From JAAYVZ01 sp035384965 (GTDB lineage Bacteria; Acidobacteriota; Thermoanaerobaculia; Thermoanaerobaculales; Thermoanaerobaculaceae), in the NCBI GenBank assembly GCA_035384965.1, contig DAOOJE010000008.1:1-64000 (forward strand): DNA of 64,000 bases, written 5' to 3'. Under the pieces are notes generated by a model, which ran no database searches, was not told the origin of the DNA, and saw nothing but the letters and a program-made list of their open reading frames with translations. The position numbers and the translations under genes are program-made. This document shows, piece by piece, positions 1-9,000 of this stretch (positions are counted from its first letter, which is position 1; every line of letters starts with the position of its first letter).

Positions 1-89
1 ACCACGCTCTGCCCCCACACCACCCCGGCCGATAGCACGACCACGGCGAGAAGCAGACGCACCGACACACCCACAGCCTGTGCTCGCAT
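1..89 (-). CDS. secreted or periplasmic protein, N-terminus only (truncated by window edge)
   Basis: Only the first 29 codons are inside the window. Reading leftwards from the ATG at 89 gives a charged start (MRAQ), a hydrophobic core (VRLLLAVVVLSAGVVW) and a small-residue site (G-Q) that looks like a type I signal peptidase cleavage point. A purine-rich GGGGG stretch lies about 6 bases before the ATG. The product would be exported. Nothing can be said about its function because the mature part is outside the window. It follows the nitroreductase gene on the same strand after a 250-base gap. Confidence 0.6.
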   Translation of the reverse strand, partial: MRAQAVGVSVRLLLAVVVLSAGVVWGQSV

Positions 90-296
90 ACCGAACCCCC
101 AGTTCGCACGGCGATCACCCATCAGCCGGGATTATGGACGAAACCCGGGCCGCGCGCCCACCGCTGCGTGGCTGCGCGCTCGGCAGCGCCACCTTCACGC
201 TGGTGCGCGCGCACCTCCGCGCCGCCCCGGGCGGTCGGTCGGGGCCAGGCGGGGTGGCGGTGCGGGGGTGGTTACGGGTGGGGGGTGCGGGGGAAG

Positions 297-339
297 GCTC
301 TCGACTCTCAACTCTCAACCGGGCGGGCGGGCGGCGGGG
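297..339 (+). repeat. TCGA-rich dispersed intergenic element, copy 1
   Basis: CTCTCGACTCTCAACTCTC is followed by a run of GGGCGGGC repeats, immediately beyond the nitroreductase stop codon. Similar TCGA-rich blocks next to GC-rich runs occur at 3415-3460, 5105-5150 and 38211-38262. Confidence 0.4.
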
Positions 340-1077
340 TCACTCCCTCCAGGTGGCGAACCCCTGGCGGGCGAGCGCGCGGCGCCAGGGCCACTCGCGC
401 TCCTCCATGACCCCGCCCGAGGCGAAGTACGAGGAAAGCACGCGCAGCCAGTCGCCGCTGCGGGTGATGGCCGCCATCGCCGCCACGTCCTCGGCGATGC
501 GGGGTTCCGAGTAGTTGCCGTAGCGGTCGGTGTGGACCATCGACTCGAGCGCCAGCCGCGGCCGCACCGGGGGCTGTTCGGCCGGCCACCCGAGGCACAG
601 CCCGAACAACGGCACCACGCCCGGAGGCAGCGCCAGCAGCTCGATCAGGTCCTCGACGCCGTCGAGGATCCCGCCGATGCAGCAGGTGCCGAGCCCTGCC
701 GCCTCGGCGGCGTCGACCAGCCGCTGCGCCACGAGCGAGGCGTCCACGGTGGCGAAGAGGAGGCCGACCCCCGGGAACTGGCCCGGAACGAGGCCGGAGG
801 CGGTCAGGATCGTGTGCAGTCGGTGGATGTCGGCGCACACGACGAAGAACTCGGCGGCCTCGCACACGTGCTCCTGCTCGCCGGCGAGCGCGGCGACGCG
901 CCTCCGCAGCTCGGGGTCCTGGACGCGGATGAGCGTCGCCATCTGGGCGGTGGCGTCGGTGGGAGCGTGCTGGGCTGTCGCCAGCAGGCGTTCGAGAAGG
1001 GCCTCGCCGACCGGCTCCGGACGGTAGGAGCGGATGGAGCGATGCACTGGCAGGATCGGATCGTCGTCCACGTTCAT
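340..1077 (-). CDS. nitroreductase family FMN-dependent oxidoreductase (NfsA/FRP-like)
   Basis: This 245-residue protein begins with the family signature VHRSIRSYRPEPV near residue 11, the RxxR region that contacts FMN phosphate. It continues with HAPTDATAQMATLIRV and with GLCLGWPAE near residue 180, the glycine-tryptophan motif of the NfsA/flavin reductase branch, followed by a Tyr-rich tail (TDRYGNYSE). Family members are cytosolic FMN homodimers that use NAD(P)H to reduce nitro-aromatics, quinones or flavins; the physiological substrate is usually unknown. Length is normal for the family. A GAGGA stretch lies about 9 bases upstream of the ATG. It stands alone on the minus strand, 180 bases after the spermidine-synthase-like gene. 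The real substrate cannot be read from the sequence. Confidence 0.85.
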   Translation of the reverse strand: MNVDDDPILPVHRSIRSYRPEPVGEALLERLLATAQHAPTDATAQMATLIRVQDPELRRRVAALAGEQEHVCEAAEFFVVCADIHRLHTILTASGLVPGQFPGVGLLFATVDASLVAQRLVDAAEAAGLGTCCIGGILDGVEDLIELLALPPGVVPLFGLCLGWPAEQPPVRPRLALESMVHTDRYGNYSEPRIAEDVAAMAAITRSGDWLRVLSSYFASGGVMEEREWPWRRALARQGFATWRE

Positions 1078-1220
1078 CGCGTGCAGTCCTCGTGTCGGTT
1101 CGCGCCCGCGCAGGCCGGCAGCCCCGCCCGCGCCGCCGGCACGAGGGCCGGGCCGCGATGGCGGCCGGTTGCGGACGCCGGCGGCGCCTCGGTCTGGCGT
1201 CCTGTGTCCACAGCGGGTGT

Positions 1221-1226
1221 ATTGTA
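1221..1226 (-). promoter_or_regulatory. candidate -10 box (TACAAT) for the nitroreductase gene
   Basis: TACAAT read on the minus strand is a 5/6 match to the sigma-70 -10 element inside a very GC-rich gap. No acceptable -35 box is seen 16-18 bases upstream. The predicted leader to the ATG at 1077 would be about 135 bases. Confidence 0.3.
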
Positions 1227-1257
1227 CGCCGTTCGCGCCGCCAGGTTGTGGCCTGGA

Positions 1258-3393
1258 TCACCACCGACGCCGGGCCAGGGTCGCCGCGGCCGCGGCGCAC
1301 AGGCACAGCCCGCCCAGCACGAGCCCCATCCGCACGGCACCCAGCACCGGCAAACCGAACAACCCGAGCAGCGCCGCGCCGAGCGCCGCCCCCAGCTCGT
1401 CCGCGGCGAACCCGCGCGGCGCCCCGAGCGGTTCGCCCCGCCGGTCGCGCAGCGCCGCAGCGCCGGGGAACGCGGCGCCCGCGGCGCCGCCCGCCAGCAG
1501 CAGCAGCGGCGGCACGGCCCACGCTTCTCCGCCCCACACCCACCACGCGACCATCGCCGCCGAGACGGCCGCCCCCGACGCCAGCACTCCTGGCAGCCGG
1601 CGCTCGGCGAGGTGCGGCCGCCGGCCAAGGCCGAGCGCGGCGGCGCCCAGCCCGGCCATCAGGACGGCGTTGAGCGCCCCGACCTCGGCGTACACGGCGC
1701 CCCGCGTCGCCTGCCACGCCGCCAGCATGAGCAGCCACCAGCCGATCGAGCAGAGTCCCACCGTCGCCAGCAGCCCCGCCCGGCTCACGCGCCGCCGTAG
1801 CCCACCCAGCACCAGCCACCCTCCCCACGCGGCGAGGCCGGCCGGCAGCGCCCACCCGGCCGGACGCTCCAGGCGCGCCAGCGCCCGCCCCAGCCGGCCC
1901 TCGGCCCGTCCCTCGGCGAGCGCTGCCGCCAGCAGCACGGCGCGCGGCCAAGCGGCGGTGGTCGGCGGCGAGGCTGCCTGCCGCAGGAACGCCTCAAGCG
2001 TTTCCGCCCGCGCCCGGTCCAGCAGCACCGGCAGCACGCCCGGGTGAAACAGTGGGTCGTCGAGGCCCCGCTCGTGCCAGCGGTCCGCCAGCGTCTCGGC
2101 CGACAGCCCCAGCTCGTCCCGGCTGGCGACCAGCCAGATCTCCTCCCCAGGGATCGCTGCCAGGACCGGGAGTTCGGCCCGCACCGTGGCGGCCAGCGTG
2201 GCGAGAAGGGCGCCTCCGGCGCCGCCCAGGTATGTGTCGCCGGTTCCGACGCGTACCGCCAGCACGCCGCCCGCCGCCATCGCGCCGCGGCACGCAGCCA
2301 CGAACTCGCGGCTCCGCGTGCGGTGCGCGCGCAGCGTGGCGGGGTCGGCATCGGCCAGGATCACGAGGTCCCACGGCCCCCCTCGCCTCACGATCCGCAA
2401 CGGGTCGCCGGCGGTTGCGTACCGCCGGGCCGCCTGCTCCGGCGGGAGCGCCGGGGCGAGGTGCGTCTCCTCCACGAGCCTTGCCAAACCGGGGTCCTCG
2501 ACCGCCACGTCGAGGCGCTCGACCGGGTGGCGCAGCAGGTACGGCTCCAGCTCGCCCGGCACGGCGCCGACCACGAGCACGCGCGCCGGCCGCGGGTGCA
2601 GCAACGCGAGCAGGTGCGCCCGCAGGGCGGCCCGGTACGGGTCCGGCAGCTCGGCTGCGAGCCGGCTGTCGGCGTACAGCGCTGCCGGCGTGCCGGTGGA
2701 CACCTCCAGACGCTGCTGGCGGGTGTGGCGCGCCACGGCGAGAGTGCCGGGGCGGCCCGACCACCTCCACGCGCGCTCGGCGAGCCACCGCTCGGTCGGG
2801 CTGGCCGCCAACAGCAGCGCCGCCGCCCAGCCCACCGCCAGCCAAACTCGGCCCCGGCCCGCAAGCGCCGCGAGACCCACCGCCGCGGCTGCCGCCAGGA
2901 GGGTGGCCGCCGAGCCCAGCGGCGCGAGCGCGAAGGTGAACGCCAGCCCTCCCGCCACGCTGCCGAGACTCTCCCAGGCATACGCGGCTGCCCCCCCGGC
3001 ACCGGCGGCCAGCCGCGAGAACGCCCACCCGCCGACGCCGGATGCGGGCAGCACCGCCGCAGCCCAGGCCCACACGGCGCGCGCCAGCGACAGCACCTCG
3101 CCCGGCGCCCTCGCAGCCACGGCCGGCGCTGCCCGCAGCAGGACCACACCGACAAGGGCGAGGCCCAGCGCCAGCACCGGGCCGGCCGGACCGCCCGCCC
3201 CCCCCCGACTGCCAGCGCGGGCCCCGGCCGCCATGCCACCCAGCCACGCCGCGAGCACCACCCCCCACGCCAGCTCCGACCCCCCGAGCGCGGCCATCGC
3301 CTCGCGCAGCAGCACCGCCTGGCCGATGCCCGCCGCGAAGCCGAGCGAGAGGAGGTCGGCGACCGCGACGGAGCGAGGAGGCAGCGGAAGCAT
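1258..3393 (-). CDS. membrane-embedded spermidine-synthase-like protein
   Basis: The 711-residue protein has three parts. Residues about 10-230 are strongly hydrophobic with several membrane helices. A central soluble domain (about 230-460) has a Rossmann methyltransferase/aminopropyltransferase layout: LYADSRLAAE, then RVLVVGAVPGELEPYLLRHP, then WDLVILADADP. A second hydrophobic part fills the C-terminal 200 residues. In true spermidine synthases the glycine loop reads GGGDGG and the catalytic Asp sits in a DxxDP motif. Here the Asp motif is kept (DADP) but the glycine loop is degenerate (GAVPGE), so aminopropyl transfer is uncertain. Fused membrane/spermidine-synthase proteins are common in bacteria but poorly characterised. 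ATG at 3393 was chosen because hydrophobic coding sequence begins at once. Confidence 0.7.
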   Translation of the reverse strand: MLPLPPRSVAVADLLSLGFAAGIGQAVLLREAMAALGGSELAWGVVLAAWLGGMAAGARAGSRGGAGGPAGPVLALGLALVGVVLLRAAPAVAARAPGEVLSLARAVWAWAAAVLPASGVGGWAFSRLAAGAGGAAAYAWESLGSVAGGLAFTFALAPLGSAATLLAAAAAVGLAALAGRGRVWLAVGWAAALLLAASPTERWLAERAWRWSGRPGTLAVARHTRQQRLEVSTGTPAALYADSRLAAELPDPYRAALRAHLLALLHPRPARVLVVGAVPGELEPYLLRHPVERLDVAVEDPGLARLVEETHLAPALPPEQAARRYATAGDPLRIVRRGGPWDLVILADADPATLRAHRTRSREFVAACRGAMAAGGVLAVRVGTGDTYLGGAGGALLATLAATVRAELPVLAAIPGEEIWLVASRDELGLSAETLADRWHERGLDDPLFHPGVLPVLLDRARAETLEAFLRQAASPPTTAAWPRAVLLAAALAEGRAEGRLGRALARLERPAGWALPAGLAAWGGWLVLGGLRRRVSRAGLLATVGLCSIGWWLLMLAAWQATRGAVYAEVGALNAVLMAGLGAAALGLGRRPHLAERRLPGVLASGAAVSAAMVAWWVWGGEAWAVPPLLLLAGGAAGAAFPGAAALRDRRGEPLGAPRGFAADELGAALGAALLGLFGLPVLGAVRMGLVLGGLCLCAAAAATLARRRW

Positions 3394-3414
3394 GCCCCAT
3401 TATCGACCCGTGCC

Positions 3415-3460
3415 TCCGCCCGCCCCCCGCCCGGTCGAGGGTCGAAGCTCGAAATTCGGG
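3415..3460 (-). repeat. TCGA-rich dispersed intergenic element, copy 2
   Basis: Read on the minus strand: CGAGCTTCGACCCTCGACC followed by GGGCGGGGGGCGGG, the same order of a CTCGAC/TTCGACC block and a G/C run as copy 1. Confidence 0.4.
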
Positions 3461-3629
3461 AGCGTCCCGGGTCTCCCACCTGGCACGGTCCCGCTCGCCG
3501 GTCGCCGCCTCACGCTGTGGAAAAGGTCGAATGCTTCGTCGGCTCTCTCCACCTCCCGGGAACGTTCGGCCTCGCCGTGCTCCACCTCCGGCCCGACCCC
3601 AGCCGGCGGACGGCCCTGACCACGCCCCC

Positions 3630-3659
3630 TCGACCGGACGGGCCGGCTGCGGCTAGAAT
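3630..3659 (+). promoter_or_regulatory. candidate promoter of lpdA (TCGACC - 18 - TAGAAT)
   Basis: TAGAAT at 3654-3659 matches the -10 consensus at 5 of 6 positions. TCGACC at 3630-3635, 18 bases upstream, is a 4/6 match to TTGACA. The start codon at 3696 would lie about 30 bases after the predicted transcription start. Confidence 0.4.
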
Positions 3660-3695
3660 CGCTCACCGCTGCGGCGGGCGACAGGGGGATCCAGC

Positions 3696-5099
3696 ATGGC
3701 GGACATGCAGCACGACGTGGTGATCATCGGCTCCGGGCCGGGCGGCTATGTGGCGGCGATCCGTGCCGGCCAGCTCGGCCTCAACGCGTGCGTGGTGGAA
3801 AAGGACCCGTTTCTGGGCGGCACCTGCCTGCATCGCGGGTGCATTCCGACCAAGGCGCTCCTGCACACCGCCGACCTGCTCCAACACGCTCGCGACGGTG
3901 CCCGGTTCGGGGTCGCGTGCGGCGAGGTCAGGCTCGACCTGGCGGCCGCCCACGCCCACAAGAAGAAGGTCGTCACCAAGAACGCGAAGGGAATCGAGTT
4001 CCTCTTCCGCAAGAACAAGGTGACGTGGGTGCAGGGCACGGGTCGCGTGCTCCGGGCCGGGCTCGTCGAGGTCGCGAAGGCGGACGGTTCGCGGGTCACG
4101 ATGGAGTGCAAGCACATCGTGCTCGCCACCGGCTCGCGCTGCGGGAACCTCCCCCACATCGCCGCCGACGGCGACCGCATCCTCAACTCCGACCACATCC
4201 TCGAGCTCGCCGAGGTGCCGCCGCGCCTGGCCGTGCTGGGCGCCGGGGCGGTGGGAATGGAATTCGCCTCGATCTTCGCGCGCTACGGCTCGAAGGTGAC
4301 GGTCATCGAGCTCCTCGACCGCGTGCTGCCGCTCGAGGACGCCGAGGTCTCGGCGGAAGTCGAAAAGGCGTTCCGCAAGCAAGGGATCACGGTCCACACC
4401 GGAACGCGGGTCGAGCGGGCGGCGGTGGAGGGGCAGGTCGTGCGCTGCACGGGCGTCGACGCCAGGGGCCAGGCGATCGAGGTCGAGGCGGACCGGCTGC
4501 TCGTGGCGGTGGGGCGCGTCGCCGTGCTCGACGGCATCGGCCTCGAGAACACGAAGGTCCAGGTCGAGCGCGGCCGCGTCGTGGTCGACGAGTTCGGCCG
4601 CACCCACGAGCGGGGGATTTACGCCATCGGCGACCTCACCGCGACGCCGTGGCTCGCTCACGTGGCGTCGATGGAGGGCATCGTCGCCATCGAGCATCTG
4701 GCCGGCCGCAGCCCCCGTCCGATCAACCCGCAGCGCATCCCCTCGTGCACGTACTGCTACCCCGAGGTGGGCTCGATCGGCCTCACCGAGGCGCAGGCCA
4801 GGGAAAAGGGCTACGAGGTCAAGGTGGGCACCTTCCCGTTTTCCGCCATCGGCAAGGCGGCAATCCTCGGCGAGTCGGCCGGCTTCGTGAAGATCGTGGC
4901 CGAGGCGCGCTACGACGAGATTCTGGGCGTGCACATCGTCGGCCCGCACGCCACCGAGCTGCTGGCCGAGGCCGAGGCGACGCTGGCCGGCGAGCTCACG
5001 GCCGAGGAGCTGGCGCACGTCATCCACGCCCACCCCACGCTGCACGAGGCGCTGCACGAGGCGGCGGAGGCCGTGCACGGCCTCGCCATCCACATCTGA
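3696..5099 (+). CDS. lpdA: dihydrolipoyl dehydrogenase (E3)
   Basis: This 467-residue flavoprotein oxidises dihydrolipoamide on E2 subunits of 2-oxo-acid dehydrogenase complexes and passes the electrons to NAD+. Visible landmarks are the N-terminal FAD fold (VVIIGSGPGGYVAAIRAGQ), the redox disulfide GGTCLHRGCIPTK with cysteines near residues 43 and 48, a second Rossmann motif for NAD (VLGAGAVGMEFASIF), the FAD-binding YAIGD segment and the C-terminal active-site HAHPTLHEA with the His-Glu pair. Length is typical. The E2 gene follows on the same strand after 162 bases, so the two probably belong to one complex, but no E1 gene is adjacent. A weak GGGG stretch precedes the ATG. Confidence 0.95.
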   Translation: MADMQHDVVIIGSGPGGYVAAIRAGQLGLNACVVEKDPFLGGTCLHRGCIPTKALLHTADLLQHARDGARFGVACGEVRLDLAAAHAHKKKVVTKNAKGIEFLFRKNKVTWVQGTGRVLRAGLVEVAKADGSRVTMECKHIVLATGSRCGNLPHIAADGDRILNSDHILELAEVPPRLAVLGAGAVGMEFASIFARYGSKVTVIELLDRVLPLEDAEVSAEVEKAFRKQGITVHTGTRVERAAVEGQVVRCTGVDARGQAIEVEADRLLVAVGRVAVLDGIGLENTKVQVERGRVVVDEFGRTHERGIYAIGDLTATPWLAHVASMEGIVAIEHLAGRSPRPINPQRIPSCTYCYPEVGSIGLTEAQAREKGYEVKVGTFPFSAIGKAAILGESAGFVKIVAEARYDEILGVHIVGPHATELLAEAEATLAGELTAEELAHVIHAHPTLHEALHEAAEAVHGLAIHI

Positions 5100-5104
5100 G
5101 ATGG

Positions 5105-5150
5105 CGTCGAAGGTCGAGAGTCGATCGCTTCTGCCCGGCCGCCCGGCCCG
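5105..5150 (-). repeat. TCGA-rich dispersed intergenic element, copy 3
   Basis: Contains GATCGACTCTCGACCTTCGA on the minus strand; the plus strand shares GCTTCTGCCCGGCCG with copy 4. Lies between lpdA and the E2 gene. Confidence 0.4.
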
Positions 5151-5261
5151 GCAGGAGGTTGCCTTTCGGCCCTCGACCCGGGACCGGGTGGCGGGGGCGC
5201 TGGGGAATGACCGGCCGGGAGCCGGGATTGACCACACTGGCGGTGCGAGGAGGGCCTAGCG

Positions 5262-6608
5262 ATGCCGAGCAACGTGCTGATGCCGCAAATGGGCGAGTCG
5301 ATCGCCGAGGGGACGATCGTCCGCTGGTTCAAGAACGTCGGTGATACGGTCGTCAAGGACGAACCGCTGCTCGAGATTTCCACCGACAAGGTGGATGCGG
5401 AGGTTCCGGCCCCCGCGTCGGGTGTGCTGGCCCAGATCCTGCACGGGCCCGGCGCGACGGTGGCGGTGGAAACCGTCATTGCGGTCATCGCCCAGCCGGA
5501 CGAGGAGGCCGCCACCGCCCCGACTCCTGCACCCGCGCCCGTCGCGGCGGCACCTCCCGCCCCGGCGGCCCAGCCTGTCGCGGCCCCGCTGCCGCCGGCT
5601 GCGCCGACCGCTCCGCCTGCTGTCTCCGAGCCGCCTGCCCCGGCCGCCGAGGAGGCCGAGCTCCTGCGCCAGCGCTCCTCGCCGCTCGTGCGCAGGATCG
5701 CTCGCGAGCACGGGATCGACATCGCGTCGGTCCCGGGCACCGGCATCCACGGCCGCGTGACCAAGGACGACATCATGGCGTTCGTCGAGCGCGGCGCGAC
5801 GACGCCGGCGCCGGTGGCGCCCCCCGCACCGGTCGCACCGCCCGTGGCGGCCGCTGCACCTGTGCCGACCCCGCCACCCACCCCCGCCATGCCAGCCGGC
5901 GCCGACAGCTACCGCGAGCCGATGTCGATCATGCGGCAGCGCATCGCCGAGCACATGGTCATGTCGCGCCGCACCTCGCCGCACGTGCACACCGTGTTCG
6001 AGGTCGATGTGACGAAGATCGTGGCCATTCGGGAGCGCGAGGGCAAGGCGTTCGAGGCGCGGCACGGCCTCAAGCTCACCTACACCCCGTTTTTCCTTGC
6101 CGCCGTGGTCGAGGGGCTCAAGGCGTTCCCGGTCGTCAACGCCTCGATCGAGGGGAACGACGTGGTATACCACCGGCACGTCAACCTCGGCGTCGCCGTG
6201 GCGCTTCCCAACGGCCTCATCGTCCCGGTCATCAAGCACGCCGAAGAGCTCTCGCTCATCGGCTTGCAGCGGGCCCTCACCGACCTCGCCAGCCGGGCTC
6301 GCAACAAGCAGCTCAAGCCCGAGGACGTGCAGGGCTCCACATTTTCGGTCACCAACCCGGGTCCGTACGGCGGGCTGTACGGGCTGCCGATCATCAACCA
6401 GCCCAACGTGGCGATCCTCTCCACCGGCGGCATCCACAAGCGCCCGGTGGTCGTCACCGACGCCGACGGCAACGACGCCATCGCCGTGCGCAGCATGATG
6501 TTCATCGCGCTCTCTTTCGACCACCGCCTGGTGGACGGCGCCACCGCCGACCAGTTCATGGCCAGGGTCAAGCAGGTGCTGGAGACCGCCGAGTTCAACC
6601 TCGCCTGA
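5262..6608 (+). CDS. 2-oxo-acid dehydrogenase E2 (dihydrolipoamide acyltransferase)
   Basis: The 448-residue protein has the classical E2 order. A lipoyl domain (residues 1-75) carries the attachment lysine in STDKVDAE. An Ala/Pro linker follows to about 130. A peripheral subunit-binding domain (about 143-178, SSPLVRRIAREHGID to GRVTKDDIMAF) binds E1 and/or E3. After a second Ala/Pro linker the catalytic core runs to the end, with the acyltransferase motif SFDHRLVDGA near residue 420. It carries acyl groups from E1 to CoA. Substrate (2-oxoglutarate, pyruvate or branched-chain) cannot be assigned from these motifs. GAGGAGGG 11-18 bases upstream serves as ribosome binding site. It lies just downstream of the E3 gene; E1 must be elsewhere. 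Confidence 0.92.
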   Translation: MPSNVLMPQMGESIAEGTIVRWFKNVGDTVVKDEPLLEISTDKVDAEVPAPASGVLAQILHGPGATVAVETVIAVIAQPDEEAATAPTPAPAPVAAAPPAPAAQPVAAPLPPAAPTAPPAVSEPPAPAAEEAELLRQRSSPLVRRIAREHGIDIASVPGTGIHGRVTKDDIMAFVERGATTPAPVAPPAPVAPPVAAAAPVPTPPPTPAMPAGADSYREPMSIMRQRIAEHMVMSRRTSPHVHTVFEVDVTKIVAIREREGKAFEARHGLKLTYTPFFLAAVVEGLKAFPVVNASIEGNDVVYHRHVNLGVAVALPNGLIVPVIKHAEELSLIGLQRALTDLASRARNKQLKPEDVQGSTFSVTNPGPYGGLYGLPIINQPNVAILSTGGIHKRPVVVTDADGNDAIAVRSMMFIALSFDHRLVDGATADQFMARVKQVLETAEFNLA

Positions 6609-6698
6609 ACCCGACATCGCGCCGTTGCCCGTTTGACGGGGCAGGGTGGAGGTGCGGGCTGGCGATTGCCAGAGTCGGCCCCTCGCCTGGCGTGCCTT

Positions 6699-7489
6699 TC
6701 AGCCGCGGGCGAGGATGACGCCGCGCTCGGAGGCGCGGATGAACTGCAGTACGCGCACGGCGTCCGGCGCGCCAGCGAGTTCGGCTTCGATGCGGGTCAG
6801 CGCCTCGCTGGTCGTCAACTTGGCGTTGTGCAGCAGCCTCCATGCGCTCTTGATCGCCTCCCGGCGCTCGGCGGAGAACCCCTTGCGTTCGAGACCGATG
6901 CTGTTGGGACCGAAGCAGCGGGCCGGACGGCTGCCGACGGTCTTCATGAAAGGCAGGCAGTCCTTGGTGGCGATCGTGCCGCCGCCGATGAACGCGTACT
7001 CGCCCACGAAGCAAAACTGGTGCACGGCCGACAGCGCCCCGATCGTCGCGTGGTCGCCCACGTGCACGTGCCCGGCGAGGGTGCCGTTGTTGGCGAAGAT
7101 GACGTAATCGCCGACCTGGCAGTCGTGCGCGATGTGGGCGCCCACCATGAACAGGCCGTGGCTGCCGATGCGTGTCACGCCGCCGCCGCCGGGGGTGCCG
7201 CGATGGAGCGTCACGAACTCGCGGAAGAAGTTGTTGTCGCCGATCACGAGGCGCGTGGGGTCGCCCTTGAACTTGAGGTCCTGCGGCTGCACGCCAACCG
7301 AGCAGTGGGACATGAAGCGGTTGCCCGTGCCGATCGTGGTCGGCCCCTGCAGCCGGCAGTAAGGGCCGATGTGCGTGCCGGCGCCGACCGTCACCCCGGC
7401 TTCGACGATCGAGTAGGGCCCGACCTCGACGTACTCCCCCAGCTCGGCCGCGGGGTCGACGATCGCCGTGGGGTGGATGCGGGTCGACA

Positions 7490-7490
<1 letters not shown>
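6699..7490 (-). CDS. lpxA: acyl-ACP--UDP-N-acetylglucosamine O-acyltransferase
   Basis: LpxA performs the first step of lipid A synthesis, moving a 3-hydroxyacyl chain from ACP to the 3-OH of UDP-GlcNAc in the cytoplasm. The protein (263 residues) is a left-handed beta-helix of hexapeptide repeats starting IHPTAIVDPAAEL. The catalytic histidine lies in AHIAHDCQVG, followed by the family stretch LAGHVHVGDHATIG and AVHQFC. The C-terminal helical domain begins near GLERKGF. The start chosen is ATG at 7490, which overlaps the fabZ stop by one base in a translationally coupled ATGA-like junction; the frame is open further upstream but that part only overlaps fabZ. Last gene of the skp-lpxD-fabZ-lpxA run; lpxB is not adjacent. 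Confidence 0.95.
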
Positions 7491-7929
<439 letters not shown>

Positions 7930-7933
<4 letters not shown>

Positions 7934-8955
7934 TTCGTGCTCCTTGCCATGAGCGCCTTCTCCAGCTCCGCGATCCGGCGCCTGAGGTCGTCGATCTGGT
8001 ACAGGTGGGCCATCGCCTTCAGCCACTCGCGGTGCGGCCGCGAGGGAAAGCCCGAGACCGTGCTCCCCGGCTCCGTGTCCTCGGTGACACCGGTCTTGGC
8101 GGTCACGACCGTGCGCTCGGCGAGGCGAATGTGCCCGACGGCGCCGCTCTGTCCGGCCATCACCACATGGCGCCCGAGCTCGGTGGAACCCGAGATCCCC
8201 GACTGCGAGACCAGCAGGCACCCCTCCCCCACCCGCACGTTATGGGCAATCTGGACGAGGTTGTCCACCTTGCTGCCGCGCCCGATCCGGGTCTCGCCGA
8301 GCGTGGCGCGGTCCACGCAGACGTTGGCGCCCAGCTCCACGTCGTCCTCGATCACGACGATGCCGGTCTGCGGCACCTTGCGATGCTCGCCCTCGACCGT
8401 GGCGAAGCCGAAGCCGTCCGAGCCGACCACGACGCCGGCGTGCAGAATGCACCGGGCGCCGACCCGGCATTGGGGCTCGATGACCACGTGCGGGTGCAGC
8501 CACGTCTCGGCCCCCACCACCGCGTCGTCGCCGACGTAGCACCCCGCGCCCACAACCGCCCCCTCGCCGATCGCGGCCCGCTCGCCCACCACGGCGTGCG
8601 GGCCGATGGCGGCGCTCGGGGCCACCTCGGCCGAGTCGGCCACCACCGCCGTCGGGTGGACCCCGGCCGGCGGCCGCTCGAGCGGGTGGAAGAACTCCAG
8701 CACGTCCGCGAGCGCCGCATAGGGCTGCTTGACGACCAGCAAGTTGCGGCCCGCGAACCCTTCCGCCGAGGCCACCAGCAAGGCGCCCGCCCGCGATTGG
8801 CGGGCGGCATGGAGGTAGCGTCGGTTGTGGTAGAAGGACAGGTGCTCAGGGCCGGCGTCGCCGAGCGGGCGCACGCCCGTCACCACGAGCCCGGCGTCGC
8901 CCACCACCGCGCCGTCGAGCCTGCGGGCCAGCTCGCCGAGAGTGACCGAGGGCAT
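7930..8955 (-). CDS. lpxD: UDP-3-O-(3-hydroxyacyl)glucosamine N-acyltransferase
   Basis: LpxD adds the second 3-hydroxyacyl chain, to the 2-amino group of UDP-3-O-acyl-glucosamine. The protein (341 residues) has the N-terminal uridine-binding domain (VTLGELARRLDGAVVGD), then a hexapeptide beta-helix from HPTAVVADSAEVAPSA. It contains the DGFGFA segment and the catalytic histidine in VQIAHNVRVG. The C-terminus ends in a short helix (RRRIAELEKALM). I chose ATG at 8955 because GTGAGGA lies directly in front of it; an in-frame Met 14 codons earlier lacks this. It is the second gene after skp in the lipid A cluster. Confidence 0.95.
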
Positions 8956-9000
8956 GTCCTCACCCCTTTCCGACCGCCGGGGTGGGCACCCCGGCACCGC

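Larger units (their letters stand above)
3394..3695. other. 302-base divergent intergenic region
   Basis: This gap separates the spermidine-synthase-like gene (minus) from lpdA (plus). It holds one copy of a TCGA-rich intergenic repeat at about 3415-3460 and a candidate promoter for lpdA at 3630-3659. A short open frame at 3400-3666 on the minus strand has Arg/Gly-rich translation with no domain-like pattern and I do not regard it as a gene. No RNA gene is recognisable. Confidence 0.5.

Noticed and set aside
3400..3666. 88-codon minus-strand frame in the spermidine-synthase/lpdA gap
   Set aside because: Low-complexity Arg/Gly/Pro translation, overlaps a dispersed repeat and the lpdA promoter, no ribosome binding site.
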